5,544 nt of DNA. It comes from an uncultured archaeon A07HN63 (GTDB taxonomy: Archaea; Halobacteriota; Halobacteria; Halobacteriales; Haloferacaceae). Under the pieces are notes generated by a model, which ran no database searches, was not told where the DNA came from, and worked only from the letters and a program-made list of their open reading frames with translations. Location of the stretch: contig KI543189.1 of assembly GCA_000496215.1 (NCBI GenBank), positions 74,815 through 80,358 of the forward strand, given 5' to 3'. Within the stretch, counting starts at the first letter, position 1, and the number at the start of each line of letters is the position of its first letter. Below, in pieces: positions 1 through 5,002 of the stretch. A program made the translations under genes and the position numbers.

Positions 1-141
1 CCAGACCACCGACCGCGAACGGTGCTGTTTGACGACCGGCCGACAGTCCCAACCCCGGGCTGTACGACGCTCACAGTGTATCCCCACGAATCACGCCGCC
101 CCGGTCTGGGGCGGCAACTCATCGAGCGATTCGTGTTCTAG
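1..141 (+). CDS. Possible 3' end of a rightward gene, unknown product (partial)
   Basis: Frame 1 is open from the window edge for 46 codons and ends at TAG (139-141). The C-terminus reads like a folded protein (a TVLFDDRPTV strand-like stretch, then a LGRQLIERFVF helix-like end), and about 70% of third codon positions are G or C. I do not recognise a family. If real, the gene converges on the putative precursor gene, with 48 bases between the two stop codons. The competing reading is a leftward frame starting at ATG 122 and open to the edge (MSCRPRPGRRDSW...); it is strongly basic and less like a haloarchaeal protein, but it would extend the leftward operon and cannot be excluded. The fragment is too short to decide from composition. 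Confidence 0.35.
   Translation, partial: PDHRPRTVLFDDRPTVPTPGCTTLTVYPHESRRPGLGRQLIERFVF
85..135. repeat. Nested inverted repeats (8-bp outer stem, 8-bp inner hairpin)
   Basis: The outer arms CACGAATC (85-92) and GATTCGTG (128-135) are exact reverse complements. Inside them, GCCGCCCC (95-102) and GGGGCGGC (108-115) form a perfect 8-bp GC stem around a 5-base loop. As RNA from either strand this could fold into a bulged two-part stem. It lies within the probable 3' coding end of the rightward partial gene and beyond the stop codon of the leftward precursor gene, so it could stop transcripts or protect a 3' end. It lacks the T-run typical of archaeal intrinsic terminators, so its role is open. 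Confidence 0.5.
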
Positions 142-155
142 CTGCTGTTTTCTCC

Positions 156-173
156 GCCGACTTTGAAATCGGC
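156..173. terminator. Small hairpin between convergent genes, possible bidirectional 3' end
   Basis: GCCGA (156-160) pairs with TCGGC (169-173). The inner bases can extend the stem by a G-U pair and a further pair on the leftward RNA. The hairpin sits in the 48-base gap between the stop of the rightward partial gene (141) and the stop of the leftward precursor (190). A short TTTT run (148-151) precedes it on the plus strand. Position supports a transcript-end role; the stem is short and no long U-tract follows on either strand, so this is tentative. Confidence 0.3.
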
Positions 174-189
174 CCTCACGAAATACGCC

Positions 190-465
190 CTACTCGTCGA
201 GCACAGACACGTCGGTGTTGCTCGCCGCGGAACAGCAGGCAGGGGCGTCGTAATCGCTCGTCGCTCGGTCGTCGTCCGCGGTGACGCTCTCTCCCCCGGT
301 TTCGTCGTCGCCAGCGTCCTCGTCGGGGCTGTCGGGCTCCGCTGCGGACCTGTCGGTAGCATCCGCGGAGGTGTCGCCCTCGGACCCGCGGTTCGACGCC
401 TCTGGCCCGACTGCGTCGCGAATCCGCTGCGAGATTCCCTCCAGAATATCGATGCCCGGTGACAT
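190..465 (-). CDS. Putative LAP/TOMM precursor peptide (91 aa, Cys-Cys core)
   Basis: ATG at 465, TAG at 190-192. The open frame continues upstream into the dehydrogenase gene, but that part is out-of-frame shadow; ATG 465 is the first sensible start and begins a peptide with three zones. Residues 1-20 (MSPGIDILEGISQRIRDAVG) look like a short amphipathic helix that could serve as the leader. Residues 30-73 are an acidic, low-complexity linker with 17 Asp/Glu. Residues 74-91 are a tail with adjacent cysteines (C77, C78) followed by S79, S82, T84 and S87, ending VSVLDE. Cys, Ser and Thr are the residues YcaO enzymes cyclise, and these are the only cysteines in the peptide. It follows the cyclodehydratase and dehydrogenase genes on the same strand, 77 bases after the latter. 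No Shine-Dalgarno motif precedes it, which fits a leaderless transcript. No homology could be checked; a small acidic protein of another function is the alternative. Confidence 0.68.
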   Translation of the reverse strand: MSPGIDILEGISQRIRDAVGPEASNRGSEGDTSADATDRSAAEPDSPDEDAGDDETGGESVTADDDRATSDYDAPACCSAASNTDVSVLDE

Positions 466-488
466 ATTGAATGGTGGGTGTATTCGGG

Positions 489-495
489 CAAAAGA
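489..495 (-). promoter_or_regulatory. Weak TATA-like box for the precursor gene
   Basis: On the minus strand TCTTTTG occupies -30 to -24 relative to ATG 465, the position of an archaeal TATA box for a leaderless message. The match to haloarchaeal TATA elements is poor. Support is mainly positional, plus the absence of a Shine-Dalgarno motif at ATG 465 and the 77-base gap, which stands out in an otherwise fused operon. Confidence 0.3.
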
Positions 496-498
496 ATT

Positions 499-528
499 GG
501 GACGGTCCCGTGCCAATCGCAGACCGTC
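499..528. repeat. Overlapping inverted repeats in the dehydrogenase-precursor gap
   Basis: An 11-base palindrome, GGGAC-G-GTCCC (499-509), overlaps one arm of a second inverted repeat, GACGGTC (501-507) with GACCGTC (522-528), separated by 14 bases. The two pairings are mutually exclusive. They lie directly upstream of the weak TATA-like box of the precursor and just after the dehydrogenase stop codon. They could be an operator, an RNA stem that attenuates or processes the message between enzymes and substrate, or chance. Confidence 0.45.
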
Positions 529-542
529 AGTTCTTGTCTGTC

Positions 543-1316
543 TCAGCTTTCTACGTCTGGGCCCTTCCCCGCGAAGACGACCGTCGACAGCAGATACTCG
601 TTTGATCGGAGTCCTAGCTCCTCTCGGATACTGCTGTAGTTCAGGCCGTTGTGCGGCCGACTTCCGATCCCGAGTTCCATCGCCACCAGCTGTAGATTCT
701 GGACCACGGCTCCGGCCTCGATGCAGGCAAAGAGATACCCCATCTCGCCGTACCGCTCGGCCGATCGGGCCGGGATCGCCGTTATCGCGATCACGGCCGC
801 GACGCGATCCTCCTCGGTGATCCACGACCAGTTATCCTGCACCCAGTCGGTGTAGTCGGCCTGCTGGAGACGGTCGAGTGCGTCATCCTCGATATCGAAG
901 TGATAGAGTCCGGGGTCGATGTCGGGGGAGTCGAGCACGATCGGATACAGTTCGAGCGGGTAGCACGCACCCGCTGATGCCACCGGGCGGCGGTGGCCCT
1001 CCCCGTCGCCGCTGATATCGCCGTAGGCGGCTGTCAACAGCGTCGCCAGCTCTGTGTCGGTGATCGGCCGTCGGTCGGCTGGATCGCTGTAGGAGGCTCG
1101 CTGTCTGAGTTGCGAGACGAACGGCGTCTCCTCGACATCCCCCAGCGGAAGGGTTGGTGCTCGCCGATACGATTTCGAGGTCGGTGGGTCGGATTGGGCT
1201 GACGCTGTGGTCGCTGTCGCGAGCGTCGCCTCCGTGACCAGCGGTGGCAGATTCTTGTGATACAACTGGTAGATATACTCGATTGCTTCGTCGTCGAGTG
1301 GGAGCTCTCCGGTCAT
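543..1316 (-). CDS. SagB/McbC-type FMN-dependent azoline dehydrogenase
   Basis: ATG 1316 to TGA 543-545, 257 aa. The start lies two bases after the YcaO stop, which implies translational coupling; upstream in-frame codons overlap YcaO and look non-native. Family knowledge: SagB/ThcOx-like nitroreductase-fold flavoenzymes oxidise thiazolines and oxazolines to thiazoles and oxazoles using FMN. Visible marks, in order: the R-x-R-S/A type flavin-contact segment LRQRASYSDPADRRPI (70-85), the PVASAGACYPLELYPIVL block (111-128) matching the family P-S-A-G-x-x-Y-P-L-E-x-Y signature, GLYHFD (136-141), then RYGEMGYLFACIEAG (188-202) matching the family RY-x-x-x-G-Y-x-x-x-x-E-A-G segment, and NLQLVAMELGIGS (207-219). 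Residues 1-60 are a less conserved extension. Length is about normal for stand-alone SagB proteins. Sited between YcaO and the putative precursor, it implies azole rather than only azoline products. Confidence 0.9.
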   Translation of the reverse strand: MTGELPLDDEAIEYIYQLYHKNLPPLVTEATLATATTASAQSDPPTSKSYRRAPTLPLGDVEETPFVSQLRQRASYSDPADRRPITDTELATLLTAAYGDISGDGEGHRRPVASAGACYPLELYPIVLDSPDIDPGLYHFDIEDDALDRLQQADYTDWVQDNWSWITEEDRVAAVIAITAIPARSAERYGEMGYLFACIEAGAVVQNLQLVAMELGIGSRPHNGLNYSSIREELGLRSNEYLLSTVVFAGKGPDVES

Positions 1317-1318
1317 AG

Positions 1319-2671
1319 TCACGGAAACGGATGGGGGACCGTATTCAGGTCGGTCTCGCGTGGTTTGGTGTCCCGATACCCCATCTCGACCGGCGTCTCG
1401 TACAGTCGCTCGCCGCCGAAGTACCGCAATCGTTCGACGAGATACAGCGGCTGGAGCCGTGGCGCGATTACCCGCTGCACGCTGCATCCGAGATTCGAGA
1501 CGTCCCGCGTCGTCACGTCGACCGCATAGAGGTCGTAGCCGGCCGCGGTGACCCGTTCGATGGGGTCCAGTGGGCTGTCGTCGTCGGGTTCCATCGCGTC
1601 GACGGTCGTCTCGCGGTCGCTGTCGATCCAGAAATCGAGATCGCTGATGCGGTCCTGTGCGGCCCAGAACAGTGCGCGATCCGCAAACTCCGTGATTTCT
1701 TCGACAGCCACGTCCGCCGGCGATCGGTCGGTGGCATCGAGTCTGTGAATCGCCGAGAGCCGTGTCTGAACGGCCTCCGCCAGCGCGCTTTCGATGACGT
1801 CTGGGATCGAACGGCCGGCCGCCGCAGCGACGGTGACCGCAGGGCTGGCCTCCCTGTCGATTAGCACCGCGATCACGACGGGGATACCGAGGTCTGTCGT
1901 CGCGTCGAGTAGCGTCACCGCCAGCCCGTGAGCCGTCACGCGGTCGATCAGCCGCCGAACCCGGGGTGGAGCCGATGCGGGATCGATACCCGGTAACTCG
2001 GTTTCGGTCAGGTAGTAGGTCATGAAGGCGTCACGTTCGACGAGTTCACAGCAACCGTTGTGGATCGCCATCTCGCGTGACTCGCCGGCCGCCAGCCCCG
2101 AGGAAACCGGATTCCTGATGAACGGTTCCGCAGCCGGTGGGTACGACAGATAGACCAGTTGCGCCGGCACGAATGCCGTATCGCCGGTATCGAGGGCCTC
2201 GCCGGCGACCCACGAGAGCTCATCGTCGCGCTCACAGAGATCGGTGCCTTCGTCAACCGCTCGCCGCTGGGGCTCCGAGAAATTCACTACGGCCGTCGGA
2301 TCGAGCGCGGGTTCGGTCAAATCGGTATACGCCGCCGTTCGCAACGCGGCCTCCTGATACAGACAGCCACAGTAGCGTTCGATCGCCTCACCGTACGTGG
2401 CAACCCGTGCGGCCTCGTCTGCAAACGCAGCACCGCCCTCCTCGTGAGCCATCGCCTGCCCGTCGGTGAATGGTTCGAAATCCTCCCGTTCGACGACGTA
2501 GGCCGCGATCGCTGGCTCGTCCGCTGGGACCGGAATCTGTCGGACGCCGGTGATGAGCCCCGTTCGTGGGTTCTGAATCCCCGCAAGCCGCGAGAGCGTG
2601 GTGGGTTCGTCCTGCTCGTCTGGACCGCTGCTGGATGCCTCGGTGACACTGATATCGGGCGACTCAGACAC
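1319..2671 (-). CDS. YcaO-family ATP-dependent azoline-forming cyclodehydratase
   Basis: GTG 2671 to TGA 1319-1321, 450 aa. The GTG is chosen because GAGGTG sits 7 bases upstream; GTG 2677 would be one base from that motif. The first codon overlaps the end of the E1-like gene by 8 bases. YcaO enzymes activate a peptide backbone amide with ATP so that a Cys, Ser or Thr side chain can cyclise. Visible marks: a poorly conserved acidic N-terminus (1-30), EAIERYC (95-101), the nucleotide/Mg-binding core SSGLAAGESREMA (190-202) and CCELVERDAF (207-216) with the E-x-x-E-R-D signature, then ESALAEAVQTRLSAI (294-308) carrying the conserved E/Q helix. The protein ends VPHPFP, a PxPxP tail (446-450) known to be needed by azoline-forming YcaO proteins and generally lacking in thioamide-forming ones. 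No TfuA partner is present. The azoline role is supported by both neighbours. Confidence 0.93.
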   Translation of the reverse strand: MSESPDISVTEASSSGPDEQDEPTTLSRLAGIQNPRTGLITGVRQIPVPADEPAIAAYVVEREDFEPFTDGQAMAHEEGGAAFADEAARVATYGEAIERYCGCLYQEAALRTAAYTDLTEPALDPTAVVNFSEPQRRAVDEGTDLCERDDELSWVAGEALDTGDTAFVPAQLVYLSYPPAAEPFIRNPVSSGLAAGESREMAIHNGCCELVERDAFMTYYLTETELPGIDPASAPPRVRRLIDRVTAHGLAVTLLDATTDLGIPVVIAVLIDREASPAVTVAAAAGRSIPDVIESALAEAVQTRLSAIHRLDATDRSPADVAVEEITEFADRALFWAAQDRISDLDFWIDSDRETTVDAMEPDDDSPLDPIERVTAAGYDLYAVDVTTRDVSNLGCSVQRVIAPRLQPLYLVERLRYFGGERLYETPVEMGYRDTKPRETDLNTVPHPFP

Positions 2672-3524
2672 CTGCACACACCTCACAGTTCGGGAGCGCG
2701 AACACGCGTGACGTCTCCACGGTCCCTTCGTAGTGGTCGTACTCGAGAATCTGTTCGTCCAGATGTCGGGGCACCTGCTCCAGTAACGTCGCAAACACCA
2801 CCTCTGTGACCGTATCGGTGTAGGCCTCGATATACGGCGGGTTGCCGGTGAGCGTCTCGGTGTAGAGCCGCCCGCCGGCCCTGTTCGCATCGACCCGGCT
2901 GTAGACACAGTGCAGACAGACCGGTGCGGCCGGGGTGAGCACCGGTCCCAGCCGCCAGCCCGTTGCTGTCAGGCGTGTCTTGATCAGTGTCGCAGCTGAA
3001 TCGAGCCACTGTTCGGTAACAGCCGACCACGAGGGTGCCCGTTCGAGCGCCTCGCTCAGCACGATCACGTCCACCGGCTCCTCGGCGTCGTCGGTTACGG
3101 ACACGCCAGCGGCACGCAGCCGAGAGAGTACCGGGGAAACTGGCTCCCGGTCGCCGACGACAGCGACCGATAGCGACGCGAGTCTGTCCGGTAGTGTGTG
3201 GTGAGTCTCCGGGGGGATAGCCGGAAGCAACGCTTCGAGGAAGCACCCACAGTCGCTGTCTCGCATTTCGGCTGGGATCGCCCGGGCGTCGTAGGCGAGA
3301 TCGTGCTCGTACAGGGAATCGACGTACTCGGCGGTCGCGCCTGCGACCCCCTCCACGAGGTCAGCCGCGACTGTTTCCCCGTCGGCTGCCGTCAGTAGAT
3401 CGAGGATCGTCTCGACATCCTCGCCTCGCAGGGTTTTGACCGTGTGTGGCGTTCGTACGACCGCCTCGCCGTCGTGACTGCCGTACCCTGTCGGGCTGTA
3501 GAGCGCGGGCCGAGAATCCATCAT
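2664..3524 (-). CDS. E1-like (ThiF-fold) LAP cyclodehydratase partner, leader-binding
   Basis: ATG 3524 (or ATG 3521, one codon on) to TGA 2664-2666, 286 aa. In LAP pathways the E1-like 'C' protein binds the precursor leader through a winged-helix RiPP recognition element and potentiates YcaO. Residues 26-85 (start PHTVKTLRGEDVETILDLL) fit that N-terminal winged-helix region. Residues 117-200 look like a reduced Rossmann-like half (LSVAVVGDREPVSPVLSRL, then VDVIVLSEAL) without a usable GxGxxG loop, as expected for a degenerate E1. Residues 201-286 carry PVCLHCVYSR (C203, C206) and NCEVC (C280, C283), the four cysteines of the structural zinc site of this superfamily. An additional DCGC pair (C92, C94) is less usual. 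It is first in the operon, shortly behind a TATA-like box, and overlaps the YcaO gene by 8 bases. Calling the RRE is inference; the family call rests on the cysteine pattern and the neighbours. Confidence 0.83.
   Translation of the reverse strand: MMDSRPALYSPTGYGSHDGEAVVRTPHTVKTLRGEDVETILDLLTAADGETVAADLVEGVAGATAEYVDSLYEHDLAYDARAIPAEMRDSDCGCFLEALLPAIPPETHHTLPDRLASLSVAVVGDREPVSPVLSRLRAAGVSVTDDAEEPVDVIVLSEALERAPSWSAVTEQWLDSAATLIKTRLTATGWRLGPVLTPAAPVCLHCVYSRVDANRAGGRLYTETLTGNPPYIEAYTDTVTEVVFATLLEQVPRHLDEQILEYDHYEGTVETSRVFALPNCEVCAGV
2679..2684 (-). promoter_or_regulatory. Shine-Dalgarno-like GAGGTG deciding the YcaO start
   Basis: GAGGTG on the minus strand lies inside the last codons of the E1-like gene, 7 bases ahead of GTG 2671. 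It is complementary to the CCUCC-type 3' end of archaeal 16S rRNA and supports internal re-initiation at the overlapping gene junction. Confidence 0.5.
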
Positions 3525-3544
3525 GGCGTTATTGTCGTGGTGGG

Positions 3545-3550
3545 GTATAG
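3545..3550 (-). promoter_or_regulatory. TATA-like box of the LAP operon
   Basis: CTATAC on the minus strand, preceded by CGATACA, centres about 23 bases before ATG 3524 and 26 before ATG 3521. That spacing gives a transcript starting at or next to the initiation codons, so a leaderless message, possibly beginning at the second ATG. No Shine-Dalgarno motif precedes either ATG, which agrees. Confidence 0.55.
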
Positions 3551-3623
3551 TGTATCGGGTCGACGCAGCTTCGAGGTCGCTCGCACGGCCGGGGTAACAG
3601 GGTCAGTTGCCTACAGCGGTTTG

Positions 3624-3634
3624 CCCCTCAGGGG
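3624..3634. repeat. 11-base palindrome CCCCT-C-AGGGG upstream of the operon
   Basis: A perfect 5-bp inverted repeat with one central base lies in the 153-base gap between the SIMPL stop (3678) and the LAP operon start (3524), about 75 bases upstream of the operon TATA-like box. It could end the SIMPL transcript or bind a regulator. There is no T-tract beside it. The rest of this gap shows nothing else I can name. Confidence 0.3.
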
Positions 3635-3677
3635 TAGTTCGTCGCTCGGGGGTGATTTGTTGGTCAGCGGTAATCGC

Positions 3678-4286
3678 TCAGGGATCGACCAGTTCGTAGG
3701 TTACCTCGACCGCCTCCGACACCACGATCGGCGCCGGGTGGAGGCTTTCACTCGAATCCCACGCATCGTCGACAACGGCCTCCTGACCGGTTGCGACGCG
3801 CTGTGTAGTGACATCACACGTCTCGCCGACGGCCAGTCCCTCGACTCCGGCGATGTTCTCGGCTTTCTGCTGGGCGCGATCCATGGCTGCCTGAAGTGCT
3901 TCATCCTCCGCTGTGGCTCTTGTTTCAGTAGTCAACTGATATCGGACCGTCTGGACCGTGCCGCCGGAATCGGTGATATCGACGACCGCGTCGGAAACCG
4001 ATTCGGGATCACACCGCAGCTGGAACTCCTCGACCGCGCGAAAGTCAGCCTCCATATCGGGATCGAAGTTGGCCGCGCCGCTCTGGACCCGCATATCGAC
4101 CGTGGCGATCTCCCCGGGTACGGCCCTGCTGACCGTAGAGCGAATGGTGTCGCCGCGGCTGCGCGCCGTGGATCGCGCACCGCCGGCAGTCGCCCCCGTG
4201 GCGACCGCCGTGGCGGTGATCGTCACGACATCAGGTGGTTCCTCGTGGGTTCCTGTCGCCTTGACCGTGATGTGTCGGGTGTCCAT
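3678..4286 (-). CDS. SIMPL (DUF541) domain-containing protein, cytoplasmic
   Basis: ATG 4286 to TGA 3678-3680, 202 aa; ATG 4298 would add four residues (MGIT) and is an equal candidate. The SIMPL/DUF541 fold occurs in many bacteria and archaea (bacterial YggE and BP26 are examples), mostly with unclear biochemical role. Visible marks: the N-terminal strand pattern ITVKATGTHEEPPDVVTIT (6-24), with the family's Pro-Asp, a variable middle (65-120), the Ala-rich helix DEALQAAMDRAQQKAENIAG (128-147) followed by VEGLAVGE (148-155), and a closing strand PIVVSEAVEVTYELV (186-200). Unlike bacterial relatives it has no signal peptide or membrane helix, so it should stay in the cytoplasm. Two cysteines (92, 157) are unremarkable. 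It faces the LAP operon head to tail but is separated by 153 bases, so a functional link is not implied. Confidence 0.85.
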   Translation of the reverse strand: MDTRHITVKATGTHEEPPDVVTITATAVATGATAGGARSTARSRGDTIRSTVSRAVPGEIATVDMRVQSGAANFDPDMEADFRAVEEFQLRCDPESVSDAVVDITDSGGTVQTVRYQLTTETRATAEDEALQAAMDRAQQKAENIAGVEGLAVGETCDVTTQRVATGQEAVVDDAWDSSESLHPAPIVVSEAVEVTYELVDP

Positions 4287-4316
4287 CGTAATACCCATAC
4301 CCAACCATGCCACCCT

Positions 4317-4322
4317 GATAGA
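4317..4322 (-). promoter_or_regulatory. Weak TATA-like element for the SIMPL gene
   Basis: TCTATC on the minus strand centres 33 bases before ATG 4286 and 21 before ATG 4298. If used, transcription would begin near 4292 and favour ATG 4286 with a very short leader. The motif is weak. The divergent region to 4444 also holds a perfect 10-base palindrome, TGTGGCCACA (4374-4383), whose role is unknown. Confidence 0.25.
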
Positions 4323-4416
4323 CGTTGCCCACGGAGGCACAGGATGAGCCTCAGATCAATCGCACGTCCGCTCTGTGGCCACAATCCGACGGCTCTCGGT
4401 GCTCGCTGGCGTGTCG

Positions 4417-4420
4417 TTAA
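4417..4420 (+). promoter_or_regulatory. TATA-like element for the 58-residue Cys-rich gene
   Basis: TTAA starts 28 bases before ATG 4445, within a GC-rich surround, which is the expected TATA position for a leaderless haloarchaeal message. There is no Shine-Dalgarno motif before the ATG, consistent with that reading. Confidence 0.35.
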
Positions 4421-4444
4421 GCCGCTGCAGAACCAACACAGAGT

Positions 4445-4621
4445 ATGACACGCCTCTGCTCATTTGCCGACGCACAGAACTGCAAGCAGGGCGGGATATA
4501 CAACGCCGCAGCGAAGGCACTGACACTCACCGACATGGACACGTTTGAGCCGGCCTGTTCGCCCTGTATCGACCACCATCGAACGGAGACAGACCGATAC
4601 GAAGCTACCAGGCCGCTGTAG
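4445..4621 (+). CDS. Small Cys-rich protein, possible zinc binder (58 aa)
   Basis: ATG 4445 to TAG 4619-4621. The peptide begins MTRLCSFADAQNCKQGG and has four cysteines: C5, C13, C38 and C41, the last two as CSPC, followed by histidines H44 and H45. This is a plausible single zinc site (C-x7-C ... C-x2-C), though not the CPxCG pattern of the well-known haloarchaeal small zinc proteins. It is short, but it has a TATA-like element at the right distance and shares strand with the next Cys-rich gene. I do not recognise a family. The chance that it is a spurious frame is real. Confidence 0.5.
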   Translation: MTRLCSFADAQNCKQGGIYNAAAKALTLTDMDTFEPACSPCIDHHRTETDRYEATRPL

Positions 4622-4682
4622 GTATCCGTGTGCGGCGTCGAATCAGTCGGCTGCAAACGTGGCGGATTCGGCCTGCGCTGTT

Positions 4683-4694
4683 GGGGAAATCCCC
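4683..4694. promoter_or_regulatory. 12-base palindrome GGGGA-AA-TCCCC, candidate operator
   Basis: A perfect 5-bp inverted repeat with a two-base centre ends 11 bases before the TATA-like CTATTC of the following zinc-finger gene. A site just upstream of the BRE/TATA is a usual place for archaeal activators to bind. No second copy was seen in the window. Confidence 0.35.
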
Positions 4695-4700
4695 CTCGAC

Positions 4701-4711
4701 CAAACCTATTC
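4701..4711 (+). promoter_or_regulatory. BRE/TATA-like element of the 88-residue zinc-finger gene
   Basis: CAAAC (4701-4705) followed by CTATTC (4706-4711) resembles an archaeal BRE plus TATA. The TATA centre lies 27 bases before GTG 4736, supporting leaderless initiation at that GTG rather than at ATG 4712 or ATG 4628. Confidence 0.45.
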
Positions 4712-4735
4712 ATGCGCCGGGGCCCAACAGATGAT

Positions 4736-5002
4736 GTGAAGCGAACTTACCGGTGTCTGAACTGTCTCGAAGCGACGATCACCCGAATGTTTGATACGTC
4801 GCATCTGTCGACAGAGTGCGAGAGCTGTGGCTCGTTCGGCCGGTTCATCAACGAGACAGTCTTCACGCAGTTCGAGTCCTTCGAGGAATCACCGCCCGAG
4901 AGCCTGGACTGGTCACAGCTCGATCGCACAGAGAAGCTGCTGATCAGCGAGCAGGTGACGCGACACGACCGGTCCATCGAGGATTTTTCAGTTTCCGCCT
5001 GA
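4736..5002 (+). CDS. Small CxxC/CxxCG zinc-finger protein, haloarchaeal type (88 aa)
   Basis: GTG 4736 to TGA 5000-5002. The start is chosen from promoter spacing and because the protein then opens directly with the finger (VKRTYRCLNC); ATG 4712 would add eight residues (MRRGPTDD) and ATG 4628 an unconvincing Gly/Arg-rich stretch across the promoter. C7-x2-C10 and C28-x2-C31-G form a zinc ribbon with FDTSHLSTE between the knuckles. The C-terminal half (from about residue 37) is acidic and well-formed: TVFTQFESFEESPPESLDW, then LDRTEKLLISEQVTRHDRSI, ending DFSVSA. The composition and ending look like a conserved haloarchaeal small-protein family of unknown function, from general recall rather than a search. 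It may bind nucleic acid or protein; nothing here tells which. Confidence 0.8.
   Translation: MKRTYRCLNCLEATITRMFDTSHLSTECESCGSFGRFINETVFTQFESFEESPPESLDWSQLDRTEKLLISEQVTRHDRSIEDFSVSA

Noticed and set aside
281..820. Rightward frame opposite the precursor and dehydrogenase
   Set aside because: Ser/Pro/Arg-rich antisense shadow without family features; the opposite strand has conserved motifs.
466..825. Upstream in-frame extension of the precursor frame
   Set aside because: It overlaps the dehydrogenase gene out of frame, is Arg-rich and unlike the acidic peptide that begins at ATG 465.
1317..1487. Upstream extension of the dehydrogenase frame to ATG 1487
   Set aside because: It overlaps the YcaO C-terminus, is Arg-rich, and ATG 1316 follows the YcaO stop by two bases as expected for coupling.
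2159..2809. Rightward frame of 216 codons opposite YcaO and the E1-like gene
   Set aside because: Antisense shadow; the leftward frames carry YcaO motifs and the zinc CxxC pairs.
2672..2908. Upstream extension of the YcaO frame to ATG 2908
   Set aside because: It overlaps the E1-like gene, is Ser/Arg/Pro/Thr-rich shadow sequence, and GTG 2671 has a suitable Shine-Dalgarno motif.
3444..4448. Long rightward open frame (334 codons) across the LAP operon start and SIMPL gene
   Set aside because: It is antisense to two well-supported genes, rich in Arg and Gly with no domain pattern, and typical of mirror frames in GC-rich DNA.
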